DNA of 64,000 nt, taken from positions 124,001-188,000 of the forward strand of contig CATQHC010000002.1 in assembly GCA_958295775.1 (NCBI GenBank). Reading direction: 5' to 3'. The DNA is from Chloroflexota bacterium (GTDB lineage Bacteria > Chloroflexota > UBA11872 > VXOZ01). Below the pieces are notes generated by a model. It was not told where the DNA came from, searched no databases, and saw nothing but the letters and a program-made list of their open reading frames with translations. Below are positions 9,212 through 18,848 of this stretch, piece after piece. The position numbers were made by a program, and so were the translations under genes. Numbering within the stretch: position 1 is the first letter of the stretch; every line of letters starts with the position of its first letter.

Positions 9212-10423
9212 ATGACTATTACGGAAGAGATCATTGACCACGCGAAGGGACTCGGCTTTCGGCCGGTCGGCATTGCGCCGGCAGACCCGTTCACCGAGAC
9301 CCGGGCCGCGGCGCAGGCGCGACTCAAGGCCGGCCATCTCGACGGCATGGGCTGGTATACGCCCGCCCGCGTGGAACGCGGCACCCGACCGGCTTGGCTC
9401 CTGAAAGACGCGCGTTCCATCATTGCCCTAGCCCTGCCCTACTATGTAGGCAAGTTTCCCGTGGGAGACGCGCGTCCCGGCGCACCGCACGGGGTCGTCT
9501 CACGCTACGCGTGGGGCAGGGACTATCACAATGTGCTGAGAAAGAAGCTCAGGAGCTTGGTGGCGCTGCTAGAGTCCAAGCATGGGTCCGCCCGCTTCTT
9601 TGCCGACACGGGTCCGATTCTCGATCGCGCGGCAGCCTTTCGCGCCGGCGTGGGCTGGTACGGCAAGAGCACGATGATTCTCACAGAGGAACAGGGCACG
9701 TGGGTCTTTCTCGCCGAGGTCATCACCGACCTGCCATTGGCATACACGAAGCCCCTAAAGAAGAGCTGTGGGAGTTGCACGCGCTGCATTGACGCTTGCC
9801 CTACCGACGCGATCGTGGCGCCCTATCAGGTTGATGCGCGTCGCTGCATCGCGTATCTCACCATTGAAAACCGCGGCGGCATTCCCCGTGAGTTGCGGCC
9901 AAAGCTGGGCACGCGCGTCTTCGGGTGCGATATTTGCCAGGACGTGTGTCCCGTCAATCGCTATCCATCGGCGGATGCAAGCGAGGACTTCCTGCCGCGA
10001 CCCGGCGTGGGCCCCTCGATCCCGCTGATTCCATTGCTAAAGATCACTGAGGAAGAGTTTCGAAGCCGCTTTCAGGGGACGCCGCTCATGCGCGCCAAGC
10101 GGCAGGGGCTGCGGCGCAACGCCATCGTCGCGCTGGGAAATGCGGGGGATGCGACTGCGGTTCCGGTGTTAAGACATGTCCTACTCGACGACAACGAGGA
10201 TGCCATGTTGCGTGAGCACGCGGCATGGGCCCTGGGCCGGTTCAGTGACGTTGCTGCGCAAGCGGCTCTGCGGCAGTCTTGGGAACTGGCACTGCCTGCT
10301 GAAGTCCGCGCTGAAGTTGCTTTAGCTCTTCACGATGAACATCGGCGTTGCGAAGGTGAAGGGCAAGACTTGCACACAGGAGCGCACTCCGTAGATGAAA
10401 GTCCGCTTGGCACGAGTCTTTAA
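9212..10423 (+). CDS. queG: Epoxyqueuosine reductase
   Basis: 403 aa; GVGWYGKSTMIL, CGSCTRCIDACPTDAIV, FGCDICQDVCPVN (two 4Fe-4S motifs), HEAT-like C-terminus. Confidence 0.93.
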   Translation: MTITEEIIDHAKGLGFRPVGIAPADPFTETRAAAQARLKAGHLDGMGWYTPARVERGTRPAWLLKDARSIIALALPYYVGKFPVGDARPGAPHGVVSRYAWGRDYHNVLRKKLRSLVALLESKHGSARFFADTGPILDRAAAFRAGVGWYGKSTMILTEEQGTWVFLAEVITDLPLAYTKPLKKSCGSCTRCIDACPTDAIVAPYQVDARRCIAYLTIENRGGIPRELRPKLGTRVFGCDICQDVCPVNRYPSADASEDFLPRPGVGPSIPLIPLLKITEEEFRSRFQGTPLMRAKRQGLRRNAIVALGNAGDATAVPVLRHVLLDDNEDAMLREHAAWALGRFSDVAAQAALRQSWELALPAEVRAEVALALHDEHRRCEGEGQDLHTGAHSVDESPLGTSL

Positions 10424-10534
10424 GGGGAAAGTACGCGCTCCTGCGCACTTCGAGATTGAGACACAGAATACCCCAATCGGCCGAGCCTCACTTGACCTCG
10501 TCGGCTGATCTCGCGGTCGATAAAGACCATGAAG

Positions 10535-10981
10535 TTACGAGTCGATCTCGTCATTCCAGCGGACGGCGGCGAAAGGATCGTAGGCAAAGTGTTCGACTAC
10601 GTGCCCTTTTTCCAGGTGCTCGGTCACGATGGTGCGCACGTCACGGGGCAGTATATTGCAGTAGAAAGTGCCTTCCGGGTAGACTTGCATTACCGGCGCC
10701 CGCAGGCAGTGGCTCAGGCACGTTGCCGTATACACATGAACGCGGTCAGGGCGCTCAATCCGTTCGATTTGCTTCTTGACCTCAGTCAGGATGCCCCGGC
10801 TCTTCTGGTCGGAGCAAGACGACCCGATGCAGACGAACACACGCTGGGGCCGGTCCTCCTCATTGCTGCCAAGGGTACTGCTCTCCTCAGATGCACTTCT
10901 TGGCGTACTTGCCCTGGTGTTCCGCCGTGATGATGAAGATCTCTTCCTATTCTTACGTGATTCACGTCTTGCCATACCCAA
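10535..10981 (-). CDS. (2Fe-2S) thioredoxin-like ferredoxin domain protein
   Basis: 148 aa; RVFVCIGSSCSDQKSRGIL ... VYTATCLSHCLRAPVMQVYPEGTFYCNI four-Cys pattern. Confidence 0.7.
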   Translation of the reverse strand: MGMARRESRKNRKRSSSSRRNTRASTPRSASEESSTLGSNEEDRPQRVFVCIGSSCSDQKSRGILTEVKKQIERIERPDRVHVYTATCLSHCLRAPVMQVYPEGTFYCNILPRDVRTIVTEHLEKGHVVEHFAYDPFAAVRWNDEIDS

Positions 10982-11070
10982 CTACCCTTCAACGTCCCCA
11001 CAGGCTGCGTCAAGCCCTTCGGCATCCACATGCCAATTGACCGTGAGCCTAAAGCACTGCGGCAGTGACT

Positions 11071-11778
11071 CTACTCCGCAGGCTGAACGAAGATCCAATT
11101 CGCCGCTTGCAAGCTGATGCTGACGGTCTGTTCGCCAACCTGTAACTCTATCGCCCCCGCAGCGGGCGCGATATTCGCAACCGTCACGCGGGCGCCGGGA
11201 ACAATGCCATTGCGGTGAAAGTATTCGAGGAGTCGGCTGTCTTGCTCCGCCTGTTCCGTGATCCGTTCCACCATCAATATGTCGCCCTCATCCGCAACGT
11301 CGAGATAGTGGCCCGAGTCGAGGTTGGGCGAACCCGAACCGGGGATTGGATTGCCGTGGGGGCAAGTGTCCGGTTCGCCAAGCAGCGCGGCCAGTTTTGC
11401 CTCGACACTTGGTGAAATGGCGTGCTCAAGACGGCTGGCTTCTTCGTGCACGTCGTACCAAGGTACACCGAGCAAGTCTGTCAGCAGCCGTTCGGAAAGG
11501 CGATGACGCCGTACGATCCGTTCCGCAATCTCACGGCCTCTTTCGGTAAACTCAATTTCCCTGCGCGGATTCAGTGTTACGTAGCCCTCTCTTACCAGGC
11601 GGCGAAGCGCCTCGGTGACCGTTGGCGCGGCCACCCCAAGATGCTCTGCGAGACGGGCAGCAATCACGTCACGTCCTTCATCGCCAAGGGCAAAGATCGC
11701 TTCCAAATAGCGTTCTGTGCCTGCGGTTGTGGGACGGGTTTTCTCTGCCTGCCCTTCATCGGCCATTACGTCTCGCAT
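11071..11778 (-). CDS. DtxR/MntR family metal-dependent transcriptional regulator
   Basis: 235 aa; HTH (VIAARLAEHLGVAAPTVTEALRRLVREGYVTLNPRREIEFTERGREIA), RRHRLSERLLTDLLGV, CPHGNPIPG, C-terminal FeoA-like domain. Confidence 0.92.
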   Translation of the reverse strand: MRDVMADEGQAEKTRPTTAGTERYLEAIFALGDEGRDVIAARLAEHLGVAAPTVTEALRRLVREGYVTLNPRREIEFTERGREIAERIVRRHRLSERLLTDLLGVPWYDVHEEASRLEHAISPSVEAKLAALLGEPDTCPHGNPIPGSGSPNLDSGHYLDVADEGDILMVERITEQAEQDSRLLEYFHRNGIVPGARVTVANIAPAAGAIELQVGEQTVSISLQAANWIFVQPAE

Positions 11779-12162
11779 CCTTGCTATCGGCGCCTGCGCT
11801 TATCGTTCGCATAATGCGCTTGCTGGCATTTAGTATAGGGTGCCCCTCGCGGGCTGTAAACAGACTGCCGGTAACCGCTTGTCGGATGCGCGCGCGCTGC
11901 CGTAGCTGCCTGGGCAGGGGCACAATTGCCGAATGCATCTCACCCTTGCATCTCCAAATGCAAGCCCTCATCTTGCTCCCAATAAGAACAGCAGCAACTC
12001 GCTTTGTCTAATGAGCGTACCGATACTAAACCCCCTTATCTCAGCGTTGCGCATGACCCACGATCATACTTTGCTAACCACCCCTTGAGCGCGAGGCGGC
12101 ATAGCCAGCGCGAACTCCTCGGTAGAATTCGGTGATGCGCCGGAAGCAACGACCTTGTTTAG

Positions 12163-13815
12163 TTGAGGGTAGCGATGAGGTCAAGTATCTTAGTTAGCAG
12201 CATTCGCGCTCGGGAGCTGAATGCGGGAGAGAAAATTATCACCTTCGACTACATAGTTATCGGCAGTGGCATTGCGGGGCTCTATGCCGCCCATTACGCT
12301 CGTCAATTTGGTTCTGTACTGATTCTGACCAAGGGGCGGCTCTCTCAGTCCAATACCCGCTACGCGCAGGGCGGCGTGGCGGCTGCAGTGGATGCGGAGG
12401 ACAGCCCCGCGCTGCACTGGCAAGACACGGTAGTTGCCGGCGCGGGGCTGTGTGACCCGCATGCCACGATGGCGTTGGTCTCCGAAGGTCCGGCCTGCGT
12501 CAGGGAGCTGATGGCGCTCGGCGTAAACTTTGACACACTGCATGGTGAAATCAACCTGGCGAGGGAGGGTGCGCACTCGGTGCCCAGAGTGCTCCATGCG
12601 CGGGGTGACGCTACCGGCGTAGAGATTGAGGGCGCACTCACACGAAACGCACGGCGTTCGGCCGTGACGATCCGGGAGAACTTCCTCGCCACGAAATTGC
12701 TTGTGGACGGCGGACGTTGTGTTGGAGTCGAAGCTCTCGAAGGGCGTACGGGGACACCGCAGACGTTCTACTCTCGAAACGTAATCCTCTGCTCCGGTGG
12801 GGCCGGACAGCTCTTTGCGTACACGACAAATCCGAGCATTGCTACCGGCAATGGGGTTGCGTTGGCATTTGAGGCAGGAGCGGGCATTGCAGACATGGAG
12901 TTCTTTCAATTCCATCCTACGGCTCTGCGGATTACCGGCGCACCGTCATTTCTGATTTCGGAAGCGGTGCGGGGAGCGGGCGCCTACTTGCGAAACAGCA
13001 GCGGCGAGCGGTTCATGACTCGCTATCACGAACTTGCGGAGTTAGCGCCGCGCGACGTGGTTGCGCGCGCCGCCGTACAGGAAATGCTGGTCACAGGCAA
13101 CGACAGCGTTTATCTCGACCTGCGGCATCTGGATGCGGCAGAGACCCGCACACACTTTCCCACGATCTACGCACGGTGCCGGAATTATGGTATTGACATA
13201 ACAAAGGAGCAGATTCCCGTTGCGCCGGCGGCCCATTACATGACTGGCGGCGTGCTCACCGACATCCATGGGCGAACGTCTGTGCCGGGACTCTATGCGT
13301 GTGGAGAGGTGGCGTGTACGGGCGTCCACGGGGCAAACCGCCTTGCGAGCAACTCATTGCTGGAAGCGTTGGTCTTCGCCCGACGCATAGTGTTAGATTC
13401 TCAGGGAATCGCTGTGCCGCAGTATGCCTTACCTGAAGAACGGGAAACTGCCCTTGGCCCTAGCGTACATGTAAGCCTAGCGCTGCCGCCGGCAGCGGCC
13501 GGGCGCAAACGCGCTGGCGGGGCTATGCCTGCACTCCGGCAACTCATGTGGCACAATACCGGCATCACGCGAGAGGAACGGGGCTTGATGAACGTAGAGG
13601 CGCAAGTCTTGGATTGGCTGGAGCGCACACCCGCGCCAGCCAGCCGCCGTCTACATGAATACCGCTTTTCGCTGGTGTTAGGGCTGCTTCTTACTACTGC
13701 GGCCCGCCTGCGCAAAGAGAGCCGGGGAGCTCACTACCGAGCCGACTTCCCCGAGCCCAACGATGCGTGGCGGCATCGCATAGTTATCTCCTTGAAAGGA
13801 AGCGAGAGTGCGTAG
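12163..13815 (+). CDS. nadB: L-aspartate oxidase
   Basis: 550 aa; VIGSGIAGLYAAHYA, SNTRYAQGGVAAA, DMEFFQFHPTAL, MTGGVLTDIHGRTSVPGLYACGEVACTGVHGANRLASNSLLEALV. Confidence 0.95.
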   Translation: MRVAMRSSILVSSIRARELNAGEKIITFDYIVIGSGIAGLYAAHYARQFGSVLILTKGRLSQSNTRYAQGGVAAAVDAEDSPALHWQDTVVAGAGLCDPHATMALVSEGPACVRELMALGVNFDTLHGEINLAREGAHSVPRVLHARGDATGVEIEGALTRNARRSAVTIRENFLATKLLVDGGRCVGVEALEGRTGTPQTFYSRNVILCSGGAGQLFAYTTNPSIATGNGVALAFEAGAGIADMEFFQFHPTALRITGAPSFLISEAVRGAGAYLRNSSGERFMTRYHELAELAPRDVVARAAVQEMLVTGNDSVYLDLRHLDAAETRTHFPTIYARCRNYGIDITKEQIPVAPAAHYMTGGVLTDIHGRTSVPGLYACGEVACTGVHGANRLASNSLLEALVFARRIVLDSQGIAVPQYALPEERETALGPSVHVSLALPPAAAGRKRAGGAMPALRQLMWHNTGITREERGLMNVEAQVLDWLERTPAPASRRLHEYRFSLVLGLLLTTAARLRKESRGAHYRADFPEPNDAWRHRIVISLKGSESA

Positions 13816-13847
13816 GCCCACACGCGACACATTCATGACGTTTCAAG

Positions 13848-14714
13848 GTGGACTTGGCCGTGAGTGATTACTCTCTGCCCTTTTCGCTTGATCACGTTGA
13901 CGAGATTCTGCGCCGAGCCTTGGCAGAGGATGTTGGCGCCGGTGACGTCACGACACTTGCGCTAATTCCGGCCGACCAAGTTGGAAGTGCGGTCGCGCAT
14001 AGCAAAGAGCCCGGCGTGTTGGCCGGTAATGCAATAGCGGCAAGGGTCTTTACCCATCTAGATAGCCGCGTGCGCACGACCAAACTGCTTTCTGACGGAG
14101 CGCTCCTTGCGCCCGGCGCCGGCTTCCTGCAAATCGAGGGGCCGCTGCAGGCAATCCTCACCGGCGAACGCGTTGCGCTCAACTTCCTGCGGCATCTTTC
14201 CGGCATTGCCACACTCACTCGTGATTTCGTCCAAGCCGTTGCGGGCACGGACGCCCAGATCATCGATACGCGCAAGACCACTCCCGGCCTGCGGCTCTTG
14301 GAGAAGTATGCGGTTCGGGTCGGAGGAGCTCGCAATCACCGCATTGGGCTCTTTGACGGCGTGCTCATCAAGGACAACCACATCGCCGCATGCGGTTCCA
14401 TTGCCAGCGCCGTAAATAGCGCGAGGTCCTCCGTTCATCACTTAATCAAGATACAGATTGAGGCAAAGACCTTGGAACAGGTGGCGGAGGCGCTGGAGGC
14501 AAGCGCTGACGGCATCCTGCTCGACAACATGCCGCCCGAAACGATGTCCGCAGCAGTTGAGATGGCGCGAGACAGGGCATTCACGGAAGCTTCAGGGGGT
14601 ATTACGCTTGAGACAGTTAGAGCGGCGGCGCGCACTGGTGTAAACTTGATCTCGGTGGGCATGCTCACCCATTCGGCGGCGGCGTTGGACATAAGTCTTG
14701 ATATCAAAGGATAG
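13848..14714 (+). CDS. nadC: Nicotinate-nucleotide pyrophosphorylase (carboxylating)
   Basis: 288 aa; EDVGAGDVTT, LNFLRHLSGIATLTRDFV, IIDTRKTTPGLRLLEKYAVRVGGARNHRIGLFDGVLIKDNHI. Confidence 0.95.
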   Translation: MDLAVSDYSLPFSLDHVDEILRRALAEDVGAGDVTTLALIPADQVGSAVAHSKEPGVLAGNAIAARVFTHLDSRVRTTKLLSDGALLAPGAGFLQIEGPLQAILTGERVALNFLRHLSGIATLTRDFVQAVAGTDAQIIDTRKTTPGLRLLEKYAVRVGGARNHRIGLFDGVLIKDNHIAACGSIASAVNSARSSVHHLIKIQIEAKTLEQVAEALEASADGILLDNMPPETMSAAVEMARDRAFTEASGGITLETVRAAARTGVNLISVGMLTHSAAALDISLDIKG

Positions 14715-14718
14715 TGGA

Positions 14719-15078
14719 ATGGGTTCGGCCCTGGTCTTCGAAAGACAGTACCGCACCTCCTCGTCGGAAGGCTATCGCGTCCTCAGAGACGGCGCGCGAC
14801 TGGCGCAGGTTGAATTGCATTTTGCGCACGCAGTGGTCTACTGCACCCTCATTCTCTTTGAGAATCTCACCGAGCACGAACATTTCGCAGTTATCGAGGA
14901 AGTTGACGAATACCTCGTGCATTCGGCGGAGGTACCGCGCGAGGACCTCATGGTAACCGTGTACCACGGCCAGGAAGTCGGCTTCTACAATGACGACATG
15001 TTTAGCCACGTGCACGCTGATGCGGAAAGACAGAACGCGCCGACCAACGGCGACGATTCAGAGTCCTTTGGGGGCTGA
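14719..15078 (+). CDS. Conserved-looking hypothetical protein downstream of nadC
   Basis: ORF track entry 14698-15078; ATG at 14719, 4 bp after the nadC stop, with purine-rich AAGGATAGTGGA upstream; no family recognised. Confidence 0.6.
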   Translation: MGSALVFERQYRTSSSEGYRVLRDGARLAQVELHFAHAVVYCTLILFENLTEHEHFAVIEEVDEYLVHSAEVPREDLMVTVYHGQEVGFYNDDMFSHVHADAERQNAPTNGDDSESFGG

Positions 15079-15118
15079 GCCGAACACCGGACACTGAACC
15101 CTACCCGGCCAAAAGTAG

Positions 15119-15709
15119 CTATTTGAGGTGCACCGACTCTAGGGAACCCTCGAGCGCGAGGAGCCTTTCTTTCCAAGGCAGGCCGCGCGTATAGCCGCCA
15201 AAGCTGCCGTCGCTCGCGATAACGCGATGGCAAGGAACAATGACCGGCAACGCGTTTTTCCCCAAAGCATTGCCCACAGCCCGATAGGCCTGAGGCCGTC
15301 CAATGCGCCGGGCAATGTCCTGATATGAAGTGAGCGAGCCGAACGCGATGGCATTCGTCTCGTTCCATACCGCTTGTTGGAAGGCTGTGCCCTGCAAGTC
15401 GATGGGGACGCTGAAGGTCACGCCCCCGCCGGCAAAGAACGCGACCAACTCGTCCACCGCACGCGCGGCAAACTGTTCCGCTTTGCCTCCTTCGGTGAGA
15501 ACAAGCGCTCCCAGCTTTTCCTCCAGGTGCTTACCGGCTTCCAAGGAACTCGCATGTCCAAAGGTAGCGCCACAAACTCCGCGGGAATTCGCGGCGACCG
15601 CCAGCCATCCCCACCGCTCTCCGGTTTCTGCCACACGCACCACGCACTCCAGGCGCTGTGTGTGTGCGGAGTCTCGTCGTGTGGGGAGCCGTGTCAAAGT
15701 GTCTTGCAT
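15119..15709 (-). CDS. ogt: Methylated-DNA--[protein]-cysteine S-methyltransferase
   Basis: 196 aa; RPQAYRAVGNALGKNALPVIVPCHRVIASDGSFGGYTRGLPWKERLLALEG (PCHRV active site). Confidence 0.93.
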   Translation of the reverse strand: MQDTLTRLPTRRDSAHTQRLECVVRVAETGERWGWLAVAANSRGVCGATFGHASSLEAGKHLEEKLGALVLTEGGKAEQFAARAVDELVAFFAGGGVTFSVPIDLQGTAFQQAVWNETNAIAFGSLTSYQDIARRIGRPQAYRAVGNALGKNALPVIVPCHRVIASDGSFGGYTRGLPWKERLLALEGSLESVHLK

Positions 15710-15763
15710 TGCTTAATCTCCGCTCTTCACTAATCTCTCGCAATCAACGTGTCAAGAGCCGCG

Positions 15764-16741
15764 CTACACCCGGGCGCCGGGGACAGGCACGGACTCCAAG
15801 AGTTCGAGCACAACGTCGTTCGTGCTGGTATTGCGCACTCCGGCGCCGGGACTCACAATCAGCCGATGAGACAACGTGGGCACGGCCATGTACTTCACGT
15901 CGTCGGGCGTAGCGTAATCGCGTCCCATGAGGGTGGCCCGCGCCTGGGCAGTATGGTCGAGCGCCAAGCTGCCGCGAGGACTCGCCCCTAGATAGACGTC
16001 CGGGTGCTGCCGGGTTGCGTTTACGAGTTCCACAATGTATTCGCGCACCAGGCGGTCGACGTACACCTCACGTGTGCGCTGCTGCATTTCTACCAATTCG
16101 CTAACTTCCACAACTTGCCCGATCTCATCGAGCGGCTGCGCGCGCTGTTGCGTCTCGAGCACGGTCATCTCATCGGCGCGGCGGGGGTAGCCAAGCTCGA
16201 TCCGCATGAGAAAACGGTCGAGTTGCGCTTCAGGCAGCGGGAACGTGCCCTCGTACTCGATGGGGTTCTGCGTTGCCAGCACTAGGAAGGGCTTGGGCAG
16301 CGGAAACGTCTGCCCCTCAACGGTGACATTTCGTTCTTCCATCGCCTCAAGCAGAGCGGACTGTGTCTTGGGCGTGGCGCGGTTAATTTCGTCCGCGAGG
16401 ACGATTTGCGCCATGATCGGACCTGGGCGGAATTCAAACTCACTTGTCTTCTGGTTGAAGATAAACACGCCCGTGATGTCGCTGGGCAACATGTCGGGAG
16501 TGAACTGAAGCCGCTTGAAACTGCAACCGATGGAACGGGCCACAGCTTTCGCAAGTGAAGTCTTACCGACACCGGGCACATCTTCCACTAAGACATGCCC
16601 GCCGCAGAGCAATGCGATGAGAGTTAACTCTACTTCCGCGTGCTTGCCAATGATGACTCTCTCCACGTTTTCCATCACGCGCTCTGCGAAGTCTAGGATC
16701 CCTTCCATGTCGGTGTCCTCACCCTTCTCCAACCAATACAC
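15764..16741 (-). CDS. MoxR family AAA+ ATPase
   Basis: 325 aa; [45 protein letters not shown]-type Walker B/sensor ([27 protein letters not shown]), [23 protein letters not shown]. Confidence 0.93.
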   Translation of the reverse strand: MYWLEKGEDTDMEGILDFAERVMENVERVIIGKHAEVELTLIALLCGGHVLVEDVPGVGKTSLAKAVARSIGCSFKRLQFTPDMLPSDITGVFIFNQKTSEFEFRPGPIMAQIVLADEINRATPKTQSALLEAMEERNVTVEGQTFPLPKPFLVLATQNPIEYEGTFPLPEAQLDRFLMRIELGYPRRADEMTVLETQQRAQPLDEIGQVVEVSELVEMQQRTREVYVDRLVREYIVELVNATRQHPDVYLGASPRGSLALDHTAQARATLMGRDYATPDDVKYMAVPTLSHRLIVSPGAGVRNTSTNDVVLELLESVPVPGARV

Positions 16742-16925
16742 AAGACGCTGTCTAGAGTATACACGCTGCGCTTACTGCTACGGCGGCAAGATAGGTGTCC
16801 GGTTCTCGTTCTTCCCACTGCGGAGCAAGTCCGCCCAGATTCACCCGGTGATGCGTCACGCTTGCCTAGCTCTATTTTAGCCACTATGCTGAATAAAACC
16901 TGAGATAGTCCAAAGGAGAACGGTT

Positions 16926-17708
16926 GTGACGGTTGAGCAGATTGGTTTGCGGCGGCGAATTGCGCGAAACGAGACTCTCTATGGTGTGTTCGTGGATGCG
17001 CCTACCATCTCGCATGTTGAAACGCTGGCAATTGCGGGCTTTGACTTCGTTATACTCGATCAAGAACATGGGCATATCAATGCCGAGAGCCTGGTGCATC
17101 TCGTCAGCGCGTGCGACCACTTCGGTATTGCCTCTTTGGTCCGCATTCCAGCCCTGGAGTCCTGGCTCATTGGACCTGCTCTAGACTGCGGCGCCTCCGG
17201 TGTACAGGTGCCGTTCGTCTCTAGCGCGGATGAGGCCCGGGCTGCCGTCGCCGCTGCTCGCTTCGCGCCTGAGGGAGAACGCGGCGTGCACGTTTTCTTG
17301 CGCGGCGGTCAATATGGCGCGCTGGGCGCGGATGGCTTCTTCCGTGTCTGCAACGAGAACCAAGCCGTCGTGCTCCAAGTTGAAGGTACGCGCGGTGTCG
17401 AAAACTTGGAAGAAATCGCCGCGGTGCCGGGGTATGACTCCATCTTTATCGGACCGTATGACCTCTCCCAGTCACTGGGCGTTCCCGGTCAGACAGGTCA
17501 TCAGCAAGTAGTTGACGTAATTGAACGCACAGTGAAGCTCTGCCAGCAGCAGGGCAAGGTGGTCGGCACTTTTGTGAACACGCCGGAGGATGCCGCCGGT
17601 TGGGCAAAACGCGGCGTGCAGATGGTCTCGGTATCCTGCGACACGAACATCTTCTATCGAGCCTGCACCGACTTGCGGCAAGCGATTGCGGAGGCTGCCG
17701 GTGCGTAG
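16926..17708 (+). CDS. HpcH/HpaI aldolase family protein
   Basis: 260 aa; FDFVILDQEHGHIN, GASGVQVPFVSSADEARAAVAAARFAPEGERG, IFIGPYDLSQSLGVPGQ. Confidence 0.88.
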   Translation: MTVEQIGLRRRIARNETLYGVFVDAPTISHVETLAIAGFDFVILDQEHGHINAESLVHLVSACDHFGIASLVRIPALESWLIGPALDCGASGVQVPFVSSADEARAAVAAARFAPEGERGVHVFLRGGQYGALGADGFFRVCNENQAVVLQVEGTRGVENLEEIAAVPGYDSIFIGPYDLSQSLGVPGQTGHQQVVDVIERTVKLCQQQGKVVGTFVNTPEDAAGWAKRGVQMVSVSCDTNIFYRACTDLRQAIAEAAGA

Positions 17709-17717
17709 CCGCGCGCC

Positions 17718-18596
17718 CTAGAGTGGGATTTCCAGGAACTCCCTGCCGAGAATGATCTCGCCGCCAAAGACAGAGGCCACTTCTGCCACCGCGCGTTCCG
17801 CTCCCCCTGGCTGGGGCGCGCCCAAGGTTTCGGCGCCTATGGCGCGCGTGTGGTGAACCATAACCAGACGCTTCACACCAGCTTCTTGCGCAACCCGGCC
17901 CGCCGTGATTGTCCCAAGATTGGAGTCGCGCTCCTCTTCACGCACGTCGGACTGTGGCATATGGCACATTGCAACCAACGTATCTGCGCCTCCTGCAAGT
18001 TGAATCAGGCTCTCCCCCGGCCCCGCGTCACCGGTAAAGACTATTGAGCCCTCGGCGCTATTCAGGCGATAGGCAAGCGACTCCAGCCACGGCTGTACAT
18101 GGCTTGTCGCAGTCGCTATGACCTCCCAACCATCGCCGGCACACACGCTACCGGGCCCAATGTCTTGCGCAGCCGCCGTGGGAGGTCGGCGTGGCAATGT
18201 GCCGCCCCGTTGCTGGAAGCCGCGTGCGCTCACCGGATGGTTGATTCTGGCTTGGATATCCGGCGCAAAAGCGCCAGCCTCGGGGTCAATGAGGCGCGTC
18301 GTAAGTTGCTCCGTGTGCTTGGGACCAAAGACCTGCAGTTGCGGCACTTCACCGTAGCCTGTATCCCAGCGCGAAAGCAAGAATCCAGGATAATCCACAT
18401 TGTGGTCGTAGTGATGGTGCGTGAAGAAGAGGTAACCGATTTCAGAGGGGGCTATTCCCAACTTGAGAAGCTTGTACGTTGCTGCCGGCCCGCAGTCGAA
18501 CATCATGTGGTCAGAACCGATGCTCACGACATAGGAAGAGCCATACTGCGTGGAACTCAAACCGGGAGTGCCTGATCCAAGAATAGTCAATTTCAT
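17718..18596 (-). CDS. MBL-fold metallohydrolase (RNase Z / arylsulfatase-like)
   Basis: 292 aa; KLTILGSGTPGLSSTQYGSSYVV, FFTHHHYDHNVDYPGFLL, IVFTGDAGPGESL. Confidence 0.85.
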   Translation of the reverse strand: MKLTILGSGTPGLSSTQYGSSYVVSIGSDHMMFDCGPAATYKLLKLGIAPSEIGYLFFTHHHYDHNVDYPGFLLSRWDTGYGEVPQLQVFGPKHTEQLTTRLIDPEAGAFAPDIQARINHPVSARGFQQRGGTLPRRPPTAAAQDIGPGSVCAGDGWEVIATATSHVQPWLESLAYRLNSAEGSIVFTGDAGPGESLIQLAGGADTLVAMCHMPQSDVREEERDSNLGTITAGRVAQEAGVKRLVMVHHTRAIGAETLGAPQPGGAERAVAEVASVFGGEIILGREFLEIPL

Positions 18597-18848
18597 TCCA
18601 GCCTCCAGGTAGAATTGTTGGCGCAGCTTACCGTTGTAGTTAGATGATTCTTGGTCAAAAGATGGGACCGATCCAAGGCAACTGTATTCTCGCGGGGAGC
18701 TTTCCAGTCAAGTCCGCGGACTGCGTAGAGCTTGATTGGAATGTGCTCTCGGCACTGCCCGGCATAGACGAGACGGACATTGCAATTCGCTCGTGCAGCT
18801 CAACGCAAGTCCCGCTTGGCGCACCCACGCGACGGAGAATTGCATATA

